DNA of 64,000 bases, from assembly GCA_005223045.1 (NCBI GenBank), contig NJBM01000001.1, forward strand, positions 186,001 through 250,000, given 5' to 3'. This stretch comes from Planctomycetes bacterium B3_Pla (GTDB lineage Bacteria; Planctomycetota; Phycisphaerae; Sedimentisphaerales; Anaerobacaceae). The position numbers and the translations under genes are program-made. The stretch's first letter is position 1; every line of letters starts with the position of its first letter. Below the pieces are notes generated by a model that saw nothing but the letters and a program-made list of their open reading frames with translations, was not told the origin of the DNA and made no database searches. Positions 25,398 through 34,479 of this stretch are shown piece by piece.

Positions 25398-27557
25398 ATG
25401 AGAGACAACGTACGAAATATTGTTTTGATCGTTCTAACATCGACTGTGCTTTTGAATCCGGTCATATATGGGGCAGCCGGGCAAAGCAATCAGACGAATG
25501 AGACTGCCGCGATCAATAATGGCAGGAGCGTTGTCAAATCGATCGAATTTGAGAAAAATCGCAAATATAAGGACAAGACGTTAGCCAAAAAACTGGACTT
25601 CGAGGTGGGAGGCCACCTCGATGCGATTCTGGCCGAGTCCGGCAGAAGAACCATTGCTGAATTCTACAGAAAAAAAGGCTTTGCCGACGTCGTGGTGACG
25701 TTGGACGAAGAGAAGCTGTCGGAGGGCAAGGTTGTCTATACCGTTGTTGAGGGCTCGAGGCTTCGGATCAGATCGGTCAGGTTCAAGGGTAACGAAGCCC
25801 TGAAAACCAGCGATCTTCGAAACGCCATAAAAAAGACGAAGACCAGAAGCTGGATTTTCTGGCCCGCCTATTACACCGAGGAGAAGGTCGCCGGCGATTT
25901 GGAAAAGCTGAGAAGAGTTTACTATGACAGGGGATACTTGAATCACCGCATAGAGGTCGAGGGCCGCACGCAGATCACCTTTATAATAGAGGAAGGCCCG
26001 CTCTATAAGGTCAGGAACATACTCCTGACAGGCAACGAACACTTTGACAACGCAACGCTGCTGGCGGACTTGAAGTTGGAATCGGGACAAACATATTACA
26101 GGCTGAAGGCCCTGACACATGCGAAGCGAATCCTCAAGCTTTACGGCGAGAGCGGCTTTGTGGACGCTGTCGTCACGCCGCAGGCCAAGTTTGCTGAAGA
26201 GCCAAACGTTGTTGACGTTAATTTCAAGATAGTCGAGAACGGACAGTTCCGAATTGGCAAAGTTGACATAACCGGCAACGAACAGACACATGACAAGGTT
26301 ATCCGGCGTGTGCTGGACGAGTATGATTTTTCGCCGGGGCAGTTGTACAATGCCCACATGGCGCCCAAACATGGCGACGGTCGCGGTCAATTGGAAAGAT
26401 ACGTCCAAAGAACGACTATGGCCGAGCAGGCGATTATCAAGCCTGTTGCGCCTGCCGACGGGGCGGATGACCGCAGGGATGCAATTGTGGACATAAAGGA
26501 AGGCATGACGGGGATGTTGAATCCCGGCGTCGCCATCGGCAGCGACAGCGGTGTGATAGGCCAATTGATCTGGCAGCAGCGCAATTTCGATATTACGGAC
26601 TGGCCCGAGAGCTTCAGCGACTTTATCACGATGAAGTCTTTCAAAGGCGCCGGCCAAAGTCTGAGAGTCGCGCTGGAGCCGGGGACTGAGGTCAGCTACT
26701 ATTCGGTTACGTTTTCAGAGCCGTACCTGAACGACAGGCCAACGTCACTTGACATCGTGGGATCGAGCTGGGAAAGATGGAGGGAAAGCTACGACGAGCA
26801 AAGGACAAAAGGATATGCAGGGCTCGAGAAGCGGTACAAGAGCCGCTGGCGAGGCAGCATTGGTTTTAGGATCGAAGACGTCGATGTTCACAGACTTGAC
26901 TTCGATGCGCCCCAGGAAATCATCGACTTCAAGGGCAACAATTCGCTGGTCGGCCTGAGCGTAGGGATCGGCAAAGATATGACCGACGACAGGTTCTTGC
27001 CAAGCAAGGGAAGTATTTTCAATGTGGACTACGAGCAGGTTACCGGCGACGAGGATTTTGGAATATTGAAAGGCACCCGCGTACAATACTGGACGCTTCA
27101 CGAAGACCTGGCCGACCGAAAAACCGTGCTGGCGATGAAACTGCTGGGGGCGACGACGTTGTCCGACGCTCCTCCTTTCGAGAAATTCTACGGCGGCGGC
27201 ACAGGCACTTACGGCCTGAGAGGTTTCGACTATCGAGGCGTAAGCACCAGAGGCCTGCAGACAAACGTCCCCTTCCCCGTACTGAAAGATCCGATAGGCA
27301 GTGACTGGATATTCCTGGCCAACGGCGAAATCGCCGTGCCGCTGGTTGGCGAGAGTGTCTGTGCACTCTTCTTCATAGACAGCGGAACGATAGATACCGG
27401 CAAGTACCGCGCTTCTGTCGGGACAGGCATACAGATACAGATACCGCAGATCCTTGGATCGATGGTGCCGATGAGGTTCGAGATCGCCGCGCCATTCCGC
27501 AGGGACGATGACGATGAGACGCAGGTTTTCAGTTTCCGTATGGGAAGTTTGTATTAG
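25398..27557 (+). CDS. bamA: Outer membrane protein assembly factor BamA (Omp85 family)
   Basis: 719 residues. A signal peptide covers ~1-30 (IVLIVLTSTVLLNPVIYGAA). POTRA repeats follow up to about residue 330; several begin with the VRFKGNEALKT / ILLTGNEHFDN / VDITGNEQTHD pattern. The C-terminal 16-stranded barrel carries the L6 loop motif GLRGFDYRGV near 613 and ends FSFRMGSLY with an aromatic final residue. It folds beta-barrel proteins into the outer membrane. The neighbours are a Skp-like chaperone and lipid A genes, the classic BamA-Skp-Lpx order of diderms. Confidence 0.93.
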   Translation: MRDNVRNIVLIVLTSTVLLNPVIYGAAGQSNQTNETAAINNGRSVVKSIEFEKNRKYKDKTLAKKLDFEVGGHLDAILAESGRRTIAEFYRKKGFADVVVTLDEEKLSEGKVVYTVVEGSRLRIRSVRFKGNEALKTSDLRNAIKKTKTRSWIFWPAYYTEEKVAGDLEKLRRVYYDRGYLNHRIEVEGRTQITFIIEEGPLYKVRNILLTGNEHFDNATLLADLKLESGQTYYRLKALTHAKRILKLYGESGFVDAVVTPQAKFAEEPNVVDVNFKIVENGQFRIGKVDITGNEQTHDKVIRRVLDEYDFSPGQLYNAHMAPKHGDGRGQLERYVQRTTMAEQAIIKPVAPADGADDRRDAIVDIKEGMTGMLNPGVAIGSDSGVIGQLIWQQRNFDITDWPESFSDFITMKSFKGAGQSLRVALEPGTEVSYYSVTFSEPYLNDRPTSLDIVGSSWERWRESYDEQRTKGYAGLEKRYKSRWRGSIGFRIEDVDVHRLDFDAPQEIIDFKGNNSLVGLSVGIGKDMTDDRFLPSKGSIFNVDYEQVTGDEDFGILKGTRVQYWTLHEDLADRKTVLAMKLLGATTLSDAPPFEKFYGGGTGTYGLRGFDYRGVSTRGLQTNVPFPVLKDPIGSDWIFLANGEIAVPLVGESVCALFFIDSGTIDTGKYRASVGTGIQIQIPQILGSMVPMRFEIAAPFRRDDDDETQVFSFRMGSLY

Positions 27558-27610
27558 CTTGAATCACTGAATTGTCAATCAGAGCAAAAGAATCTGGAAA
27601 GGATATTTTC

Positions 27611-28216
27611 ATGAAGATCAAAACGGTGGTGCTGGGTTGTCTGATGGGTGTGGTTGTTCTGTTTTTCGTCCACGAGTTTAGCCTGGCCCAGCCGAATGCC
27701 GGCAATCCGTCCTCCAGGATCGGACTGGTCAGTGTCACACGAGCCTTGCGGGACTGCAAGGCGACGGCAACGTTCGGCGCGAAGAGGAACGCCGAAAACA
27801 GCCAGATGGAAGCAGACGAAAAGGCGCTTACCGCCGATATCCAAACTTTGACAGGCACGCTCAGGGCTCTGGTGCCGGGCAGCAGCGATTATATGACGCA
27901 GTATAGGCAATTGTTGCAGAAACAAGGCGAGTTGAAGGCGTCGCAGGAGTTCAACACTTCACAAAGAGGACTGAGGGAGCGAAGTTGGGCCGAGAAGGTT
28001 TATAAAGAGGTTATACGGATAACTAAAGAAGTGGCCGCAAAGAAAGGTCTGGATCTGGTGCTCGAAAGAAGTGAGCCTACATTCCCAATACAAGGCGCGG
28101 ATCAGCTTATGATGACTCTGAGCACCCACAAGGTGCTGTACGGCGGCGGATGCGCCGACATTACCGACGATGTGATAGCTGAGCTGGATAAGATTGAATC
28201 GGAACTCATCAAATAG
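27611..28216 (+). CDS. skp: OmpH/Skp-family periplasmic chaperone
   Basis: 201 residues from ATG 27611 (AAAGGAT upstream); an in-frame start 39 bases earlier would precede the signal peptide and is unlikely. The signal peptide is ~1-28 (VVLGCLMGVVVLFFVHEFSLAQ). The mature part starts with a strand IGLVSVTRALRDC, then long charged helices (residues ~55-135) that would form the coiled-coil tentacles of Skp, and ends with the strand LDLVLERSEPTF. It carries unfolded barrel proteins to BamA. The position between bamA and lpxD is standard. Sequence identity within the family is always low. Confidence 0.85.
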   Translation: MKIKTVVLGCLMGVVVLFFVHEFSLAQPNAGNPSSRIGLVSVTRALRDCKATATFGAKRNAENSQMEADEKALTADIQTLTGTLRALVPGSSDYMTQYRQLLQKQGELKASQEFNTSQRGLRERSWAEKVYKEVIRITKEVAAKKGLDLVLERSEPTFPIQGADQLMMTLSTHKVLYGGGCADITDDVIAELDKIESELIK

Positions 28217-28294
28217 ATGTCGGAGCGAATAGATGGTCCGCGTTGGGCGCCCTGGGCGTGTATCGGCATTATGTTTTTTGGTGTTTGATCTGAA

Positions 28295-29344
28295 ATGGAA
28301 CTGACAGTAACACAGTTAGCTGAGCGGCTTGAAGCCGAGTTGAGCGGTAATGCCGGCGACATTAGCAGGCGCATAACCTCCGTGTGCCCGATCGAGGCGG
28401 CTGGCGAAAATGAAGTCACCTTTATCACGGATGACAAGCACAAGGCCGCAATCGACAAGTCGCGCGCAGGCGCAGTCATTGTTTCAGCGCTCATCGAGGA
28501 ATTAGACAGGCCGCAGTTGATTGTCAAGAATGTCAATGCCGCCCTGATAGAAGCCCTCAGCGCTTTCGCGCCCATGCTAAAGGCCGCTGCCGAAGGTGTC
28601 GATCCGACAGCCACGCTCGCCGACAATGTCAAGATTGCCGAAGGTGTGTCCATTGGCGCCGGCGTAGTGATTGACGAAGGAGTCGAAATCGGTCAGGGCA
28701 GCATTATCTCCAGCGGGTGCAAAATAGGGGAGAATTCAAGGATCGGCAAGAACTGCCGGCTCGACGGCAACGTCGTCGTTTATCACAATTGCCGTTTGGG
28801 CGACAATGTAATCATTCAGGCAAACAGTACGGTCGGCTCAACCGGCTTTGGATATTCATTTGTCGATGGCGCTCACAAACTGATTCCACACAACGGCGGT
28901 GTGGTGATTGAAGACTTTGTCCACATAGGGGCCAATTGCTGTGTTGACAGGGCCAAGTTCGGAAATACCATAATCGGAGCCGGGACCAAGATAGACAACC
29001 TCGTGCAAATCGCCCACAACGTGGTGATCGGCAAGTGCTGTTTGATAGCGGCGCTGGCCGGCCTTTCCGGCAGTTGCAGGCTCGGCGACGGCGTGGTGTT
29101 GGCGGGCCAGGTCGGCCTGGCGGACAATATAGAAATAGGTGACGGCACTATGGTCGGCGCCCAGGCCGGTGTGATGAGCGACGTTCCCGCCGGGCAGAAA
29201 TTCGCCTGGACACCGGCAATCAAGGCAAGAGAAGCGCTGAGAGTAGTGAGCCTGGTGCTGCGCCTGCCCAAGATGGTTGAGCAGTTGAAGCAACTGACCA
29301 AAAGGACCGAAAAACTTGAAGCTGCAAAAGACGATAAAAAGTGA
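28295..29344 (+). CDS. lpxD: UDP-3-O-acylglucosamine N-acyltransferase
   Basis: 349 residues. An N-terminal uridine-binding domain (~1-100) is followed by a left-handed beta-helix of hexapeptide repeats (~105-310: [20 protein letters not shown] and so on) and a C-terminal helix. The catalytic His lies in [11 protein letters not shown] near 237. LpxD adds the second acyl chain in lipid A synthesis in the cytoplasm. Its 3' end overlaps the start of lpxC-fabZ by 29 bases. Confidence 0.95.
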   Translation: MELTVTQLAERLEAELSGNAGDISRRITSVCPIEAAGENEVTFITDDKHKAAIDKSRAGAVIVSALIEELDRPQLIVKNVNAALIEALSAFAPMLKAAAEGVDPTATLADNVKIAEGVSIGAGVVIDEGVEIGQGSIISSGCKIGENSRIGKNCRLDGNVVVYHNCRLGDNVIIQANSTVGSTGFGYSFVDGAHKLIPHNGGVVIEDFVHIGANCCVDRAKFGNTIIGAGTKIDNLVQIAHNVVIGKCCLIAALAGLSGSCRLGDGVVLAGQVGLADNIEIGDGTMVGAQAGVMSDVPAGQKFAWTPAIKAREALRVVSLVLRLPKMVEQLKQLTKRTEKLEAAKDDKK

Positions 29345-30626
29345 AGGCAAGATGCGAGGTCGCGGCCTGTTCGGCGGCAAGGAAGCGAAGGTCGTCTTTC
29401 GCCCCGCCCCCGCGGATTCCGGCGTGGCTTTCGTTCGGACCGACGTGCCCGAGCCCGTGCGGATTACCGCCGTGGCGTCCAATCTCGCCGAGCGCAGCCG
29501 TCGCACCACGCTAAAGAAAGGTCCCGTCAGTATAGAAACCATCGAGCATTGTATGGCCGCCGTCAACGCCCTTGAGATTGACAACGTGGTCGTGGAAGTG
29601 AACGGCCCGGAGCTGCCTGCCGCAGATTGCAGTTGCACAGAGTATTTCAAAGTGCTCAAACGCACCGGATTGGTCGAGCAGAATGTCGGCCGAAAAGAGT
29701 ACGTTATCAAAAAACCGATTACTATCACAGCGGGCGACGCCTGCATTTACGCCTTGCCGTATTCCGACAACGGTTTGAGCCTCACCTACGATCTCGATTA
29801 CGGCGGACACACCGGCATTGGCAGGCAAATTTTTAGCTGCCGGCTGACACCGGAGAACTTTGAGAGGCACCTTGCGCCGGCCCGGACTTTTCTGCTCGAA
29901 GCAGAGGCAAAGCAATTTCAAGCCCGCGGAATAGGAACGCATATCAGCCCACGGGATATTCTGGTCATTAACTCGGACGGACCTATCAAGAACAGCTACA
30001 GGTTCCCCAACGAGTGTGTCAGACATAAGCTTGTCGATCTGATCGGCGATCTTGCGCTGGTGGGTCGGGCCGTTAAAGGAAGGATCGTAGCCTACAAGAG
30101 CGGCCATGCTTTGAACCAGCAGCTTTCTCGAAAGTTGTACGAGGCGGCCGAGCAACAGGAACGGATGGCCAGGTTCGGCACGGATGCACTTTTGGATATT
30201 CGGCAGATTTCCAAGATACTGCCGCACAGATACCCGTTCCTGCTGGTGGACAAGGTAATCGAGATCGAGGGAGATGTGCGAATAAAGGGCATAAAGAACG
30301 TAAGCATCAACGAACAGTTCTTCCAGGGCCATTTCCCGGGCACACCGATTATGCCCGGCGTTCTTATAGTCGAAGCGATGGCGCAGGTATCAGGCCTGCT
30401 GTTCGCACAGAGACTGGAGCATACCGGTCAACTGGCGGTGCTGCTGAGCATGGACAACGTGAAATTGCGTAAAGCGGTCGTCCCCGGCGACCAGCTCATT
30501 CTTATCGCCGAGACTATGAGACTCAGAAAAAGAACCGCACAATGCAAGTGCCAGGCAATGGTTGGCGATGCAGTCGTTGCCGAAGCGCAAATTAAATTCA
30601 TGCTCGTTGATGATGAAAAAGTATAG
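29316..30626 (+). CDS. lpxC-fabZ: Fused LpxC deacetylase-FabZ dehydratase
   Basis: 436 residues. The LpxC half (~1-275) removes the acetyl group from UDP-3-O-acyl-GlcNAc. Zinc and catalytic positions are visible in [25 protein letters not shown] and YKSGHALN. The FabZ half (~285-436) has the hot-dog core with [13 protein letters not shown] and [23 protein letters not shown]. Such fusions are known in Bacteroidota, Chlorobiota and planctomycetes. The TTG at 29316 is kept because the family N-terminus (KTI...GRGL) lies upstream of the ATG at 29352, which has a good GAAGG site and is the alternative. It joins lipid A commitment to beta-hydroxyacyl supply. Confidence 0.94.
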   Translation: MKLQKTIKSEGKMRGRGLFGGKEAKVVFRPAPADSGVAFVRTDVPEPVRITAVASNLAERSRRTTLKKGPVSIETIEHCMAAVNALEIDNVVVEVNGPELPAADCSCTEYFKVLKRTGLVEQNVGRKEYVIKKPITITAGDACIYALPYSDNGLSLTYDLDYGGHTGIGRQIFSCRLTPENFERHLAPARTFLLEAEAKQFQARGIGTHISPRDILVINSDGPIKNSYRFPNECVRHKLVDLIGDLALVGRAVKGRIVAYKSGHALNQQLSRKLYEAAEQQERMARFGTDALLDIRQISKILPHRYPFLLVDKVIEIEGDVRIKGIKNVSINEQFFQGHFPGTPIMPGVLIVEAMAQVSGLLFAQRLEHTGQLAVLLSMDNVKLRKAVVPGDQLILIAETMRLRKRTAQCKCQAMVGDAVVAEAQIKFMLVDDEKV

Positions 30627-30647
30627 AAAGATTTTTAAAGAGGTAAC

Positions 30648-31451
30648 ATGACTCAGATACATCCCAGTGCAGTAATCGACAAGAGTGCTCAGTTGGGCGA
30701 CGACGTAATAGTCGGGCCAAATTGCGTTGTTGACGGTGGAGTCTCGATCGGTTCCGGAACTATACTCGAGGCCAACGTGGTTATTAACAAGAACGTCAAA
30801 ATCGGCCGGGATAATCACTTTTTCCCCAATTGCGTGATCGGGGGCAAGCCCCAGGTCATGCGTCTGACCCGTGATTCGGAGATCGGGGGGCTGGTAATAG
30901 GCGACCGAAACACAATTCACGAACAGGTAACGATCCACCCCAGTATGCATCCCGATTCATTGACGGAAATTGGCAATGATAATTTCTTCATGGTCAACGT
31001 GCACATCGGACACGACTGCACGGTGGAAGACAATACCGTTCTGAGTAATCTCGTGCAGATAGGCGGGCATTGCAAGATTGAGACGGGGGTATGGTTTAGC
31101 GGTCTGGCCGCATCGCATCAGTTTGTTACTATCGGCAAGTGGTGCTTCGTGGCGGGGCTGGCCGGGATTACCCGGGACGTTCCGCCGTTCCTGACTGTCA
31201 GCGGACACTATCCGCCGAAAGTACGAAATGTCAATAAGCGAGGGCTGGATCGAGCCGGTCTAAGCGAGCAACAGCAGGAGCGAATATTCAATGCGTACAA
31301 AAAACTGTACCGGCAGGAAGGCACTCTGCTCTTAAATGCGAAAGCTTTGGCGACCGAATACGGACTCGATGAAAATGTTCAAGCCATGATTGATTCGATA
31401 TCAAAGAGCAGCGAACATAAATTTGGCAGATATCTGGAGAAGTTTAGATAA
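30648..31451 (+). CDS. lpxA: Acyl-ACP-UDP-N-acetylglucosamine O-acyltransferase
   Basis: 267 residues. Hexapeptide beta-helix from ~5-190, beginning IHPSAVIDKSAQLGDDVIVG, with the catalytic His region NVHIGHDCTVEDN near 123. The helical C-terminal domain starts VNKRGLDRAGLSEQQQERIFNAYK. It performs the first acylation in lipid A synthesis. Start follows AAAGAGGTAAC. It lies 21 bases after lpxC-fabZ. lpxB and the kinase are not in the window. Confidence 0.96.
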   Translation: MTQIHPSAVIDKSAQLGDDVIVGPNCVVDGGVSIGSGTILEANVVINKNVKIGRDNHFFPNCVIGGKPQVMRLTRDSEIGGLVIGDRNTIHEQVTIHPSMHPDSLTEIGNDNFFMVNVHIGHDCTVEDNTVLSNLVQIGGHCKIETGVWFSGLAASHQFVTIGKWCFVAGLAGITRDVPPFLTVSGHYPPKVRNVNKRGLDRAGLSEQQQERIFNAYKKLYRQEGTLLLNAKALATEYGLDENVQAMIDSISKSSEHKFGRYLEKFR

Positions 31452-31541
31452 TATAAACAGCGTCGCGTCTGATGAGTATCGCACAGAAAGGGCTTGCCGC
31501 TGCGCGATATGATGCCGGCAATTCGCTATATGAGAGACACA

Positions 31542-32573
31542 ATGCAAGACACGAAAATACGGACCGCTGTCGTCGGCGCAGGAAAGATGGGGGCAATACA
31601 TGCGAAGGTCTATTCTCAGCTTCCGCATAGCGACCTTGTCGCTGTAGTCGATGTCAATGCCGACAGAGCGCAGCGACTGGCCGATCGATATAACTGTCTG
31701 GCCTCTTCCGATTGTGCCGATATCATAGACAAGGTCGATGCAGTAACTATAGCGACTCCGACGGTGACACATCTGCAGTTGGCGAAGATCTTCATAAAGA
31801 AAAAGGTCGCAGTGCTGATCGAAAAGCCGCTGGCGGCTAATGTCAGGGAAGGAAAAAAGATTGTCGCCCTTGCGAAAAAGAAGAACACTGTCGTGGCCGT
31901 AGGCCACTCCGAGCGATGCAATCCGGTCGCCCAGGCAATAAAGAGACTCGACATTGAGCCGAAGTTCATCGAGGCCAACCGCATCAGTCCGTATCCGTTT
32001 CGCTCGACCGACGTCGGAGTGGTGCTGGATGTGATGATCCACGATATAGACATTATCCTGTCGCTGGCGGCAAGCAAAATCAAGAGGATTGACGCCGTCG
32101 GTGTAAATGTCGTCGAAGAAAAGGAAGACATCTGTAATGCAAGGATTGTGTTCGAGAGCGGCTGCATAGCAAATATTACGGCATCGAGACTCGGTCTGAG
32201 GACTGACAGAAGGGTAAGGTTATTCAGCAAGCAGGCGTATCTGAGCATGGATTACCTCAAGAAAAGCGGGATTATCATCAAGGCCGACCCAAACATCAAC
32301 GTTGTCAAATGGATACAGGATCACAAGGAGGCCGGTGATTTTAACTTGACGACAGTGAACTGGCCGGACTTATTGCACATAGAGCAGCTTCACATAGATG
32401 ACAAGGAACCTATCCGTCTGGAACAGGAAGCTTTCCTTCAGGCAGTTACCGACAGAGGACACATGCCTGAAGTCAGTGCACAGGAGGGGCTGGCGGCGCT
32501 GGAATGCGCGCAGAAGATACTGGCCTCGGTCAAGAAGAACAAATGGAGTGAAAAAATAGACTACGACACATAG
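31542..32573 (+). CDS. Gfo/Idh/MocA-family oxidoreductase, GnnA-like by context
   Basis: 343 residues from ATG 31542 (GAGAG nearby); upstream in-frame ATGs add up to 16 residues. Rossmann motif VVGAGKMGAIHA is near 9-20, IEKPLAANVREGKK near 93-106, and DVMIHDIDIIL in the C-terminal domain. No export signal, unlike the 490-residue relative in the window. Located directly after lpxA, it resembles by context GnnA, which oxidises UDP-GlcNAc at C3 for 2,3-diamino lipid A. No GnnB-type aminotransferase is next to it, so this role is only a possibility. Confidence 0.82.
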   Translation: MQDTKIRTAVVGAGKMGAIHAKVYSQLPHSDLVAVVDVNADRAQRLADRYNCLASSDCADIIDKVDAVTIATPTVTHLQLAKIFIKKKVAVLIEKPLAANVREGKKIVALAKKKNTVVAVGHSERCNPVAQAIKRLDIEPKFIEANRISPYPFRSTDVGVVLDVMIHDIDIILSLAASKIKRIDAVGVNVVEEKEDICNARIVFESGCIANITASRLGLRTDRRVRLFSKQAYLSMDYLKKSGIIIKADPNINVVKWIQDHKEAGDFNLTTVNWPDLLHIEQLHIDDKEPIRLEQEAFLQAVTDRGHMPEVSAQEGLAALECAQKILASVKKNKWSEKIDYDT

Positions 32574-32614
32574 GACATGAACCGCAAAACAAACAGAAAG
32601 GCAACGGTGAAAAA

Positions 32615-33106
32615 ATGATAAAGCTTCAAACAAGTATGGGTGATATTGTCATTGAGCTTAATGAGCAAGCTGCGCCTGTCACGGTCAAGAATTTTCTCGG
32701 ATACATCGAGGATGGCTTTTTCGATGGGAAGATATTCCACAGGATCATACCGGATTTTATGATACAAGGGGGCGGTTTTACAGCGGAGATGGCGCAGGAT
32801 CAAACGCGTGATCCGATAGTAAATGAAGCCGACAACGGCCTGAAAAACGAACGCGGCACAATCGCGATGGCCCGGACAAATGATCCCGACAGCGCAACCG
32901 CCCAGTTCTTCATCAATCACAAGAATAACGACTTTCTAAACTACGCCGGCAAAGGCAATCCGGGATACGCGGTTTTTGGCAAGACTATCGATGGCATGGA
33001 CGTTGTGGATGCAATCGCATCTGTGCAAACGACGACGCGGGAAGGTATGGGCGACGTACCAGTAGAACCTATAGTAATAACATCCGCAAAAGTTGTTTCG
33101 CAGTAA
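32615..33106 (+). CDS. Cyclophilin-type peptidyl-prolyl isomerase, cytoplasmic copy
   Basis: 163 residues, a minimal single-domain cyclophilin: FHRIIPDFMIQGGG, the active-site and core run GTIAMARTNDPDSATAQFFIN, and GYAVFGKTIDGMDVVD. It lacks a signal peptide and starts at the catalytic fold. The adjacent downstream gene is a lipoprotein version with long identical stretches ([20 protein letters not shown] in both), so the two arose by tandem duplication. It accelerates X-Pro isomerisation in folding. Confidence 0.93.
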   Translation: MIKLQTSMGDIVIELNEQAAPVTVKNFLGYIEDGFFDGKIFHRIIPDFMIQGGGFTAEMAQDQTRDPIVNEADNGLKNERGTIAMARTNDPDSATAQFFINHKNNDFLNYAGKGNPGYAVFGKTIDGMDVVDAIASVQTTTREGMGDVPVEPIVITSAKVVSQ

Positions 33107-33161
33107 GTTCGACGTGATGCCGTATGTTCATTAGGAAATGTAAGTTTTAAAGGCGCACTTT

Positions 33162-33770
33162 ATGATTAGCCAATCATGGTTATGTGTATTGTTGACGGCT
33201 GTCGTTCTGATCTGTGGCTGCGGTGAGGCGGCGAAAACTCCAAAGGCCGAAAATAAAACAGCGAGCCTTGCAAGCAATATTGTGAAGTTGGAAACAAGCA
33301 TGGGGGATATCGTCATTGAGCTCAATGAGCAAGCTGCGCCTGTTACGGTGAAGAATTTCCTCAGGTACGTGCAGGAAGGTTTTTACGACGGGACGATCTT
33401 CCACAGGGTCATACATGGTTTCATGATACAGGGCGGCGGCCTGACGGCAGAGATGGAAAAGAAAGAAACACGCGATCCGATCGCCAACGAAGCCGGCAAC
33501 GGCCTGCGCAACGAGCGAGGCACAATCGCAATGGCTCGAAGCAACGACCCTCACAGCGCCACATCCCAGTTCTTCATCAACCATACGGACAACATGCCGC
33601 TGGATTACGTCGCGAACGTCAAACCGGGATATGCCGTATTTGGCAAAGTAACCGAGGGTATGGACGTTGTGGATTCAATCGCGAAGGTAGAGACGACAAC
33701 TCGTGACGGCAAGGCCGATGTGCCCGTCGAGCCTGTAGTGATCAAATCCGCAAAAGTTGTCTCGCGATAA
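33162..33770 (+). CDS. Cyclophilin-type peptidyl-prolyl isomerase, lipoprotein copy
   Basis: 202 residues. Signal with lipobox (VVLICGC; Cys near 20), a short linker, then a cyclophilin domain: [51 protein letters not shown]. It differs from the preceding copy mainly by the added export signal, so one acts in the cytoplasm and this one in the envelope, fitting the outer-membrane biogenesis operon. Its stop abuts the stop of the convergent endonuclease V gene with no spacer. Confidence 0.92.
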   Translation: MISQSWLCVLLTAVVLICGCGEAAKTPKAENKTASLASNIVKLETSMGDIVIELNEQAAPVTVKNFLRYVQEGFYDGTIFHRVIHGFMIQGGGLTAEMEKKETRDPIANEAGNGLRNERGTIAMARSNDPHSATSQFFINHTDNMPLDYVANVKPGYAVFGKVTEGMDVVDSIAKVETTTRDGKADVPVEPVVIKSAKVVSR

Positions 33771-34472
33771 TTATTGGCTTTTGAGCTTCAGTTTGCCCAC
33801 TGTCTGATGTGCCAGGCGGGTCGGCTCCGGCAGGCGATATTTGACGGCACAGCCGAGGACGATCCTTATCGCATCTTCCAGCACGCATTTATTACCCACC
33901 GAGACAAAGACCGGCTTGACATTGGTGCGTGTCCTGACTACGGCACCAATTGTCTCCGCCGTAAGGCGTCCCTTTCGGGAGGATTGGGCTGTCAACAAAG
34001 TGAAAGCCCCCTTTTCCGGCAGAGGCTCTTCATAGTCGCCGGTGAGTCTGCTTTTTGCGCAGCCGATGGTTGGCTTATCGAAGAACAGCCCGAGATGCGC
34101 CGCCAAACCAAGCCTGCGGGGATGAGCGATGCCCTGACCGTCGATAATAAACACGTCCGGCCGGCTTCGCAGTTTCTCGACCGCGGCGATACAGACAGGA
34201 GCCTCCCGAAAGGAAAGCAGCCCCGGTATGTAGGGAAAAGTAACCTTTCGCACCGCACTTACCGTTTCGACAAGCTCAAAGTCAGGCAGGCGCAAAACCA
34301 CAACAGCAGCCAGAATCCGTTGCCCATCCCTGCTGAAGGCACAATCAATGCCCGCAACAACCTTTGGGCTACTTTTCAATGGCGTAAACTGCACCTTACA
34401 GGCAAGCTTAGCCTGAATATCTCTGGCCTGTGAATAAGGCAAATTCCAGTTGTGTAGCGACTTCGTTTTCAT
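33771..34472 (-). CDS. nfi: Endonuclease V (deoxyinosine 3' endonuclease)
   Basis: 233 residues. Metal and catalytic residues are in VVAGIDCAF, YIPGLLSFREAP and FIIDGQGIAHPRRLGLAAHLG, plus the lysine segment GCAKSRLTGDY. It nicks DNA near deaminated adenine. The C-terminal sequence TAQSSRKGRLTAETIGAVVRT is longer here than the usual short loop; its DNA (about 33952-33987) contains CCGTAAGGCGTCCCTTTCGG, which also occurs outside genes at 18559, suggesting an in-frame repeat insertion. The gene follows the Fic gene by 7 bases and is probably co-transcribed. Confidence 0.93.
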   Translation of the reverse strand: MKTKSLHNWNLPYSQARDIQAKLACKVQFTPLKSSPKVVAGIDCAFSRDGQRILAAVVVLRLPDFELVETVSAVRKVTFPYIPGLLSFREAPVCIAAVEKLRSRPDVFIIDGQGIAHPRRLGLAAHLGLFFDKPTIGCAKSRLTGDYEEPLPEKGAFTLLTAQSSRKGRLTAETIGAVVRTRTNVKPVFVSVGNKCVLEDAIRIVLGCAVKYRLPEPTRLAHQTVGKLKLKSQ

Positions 34473-34479
34473 GCGACGC

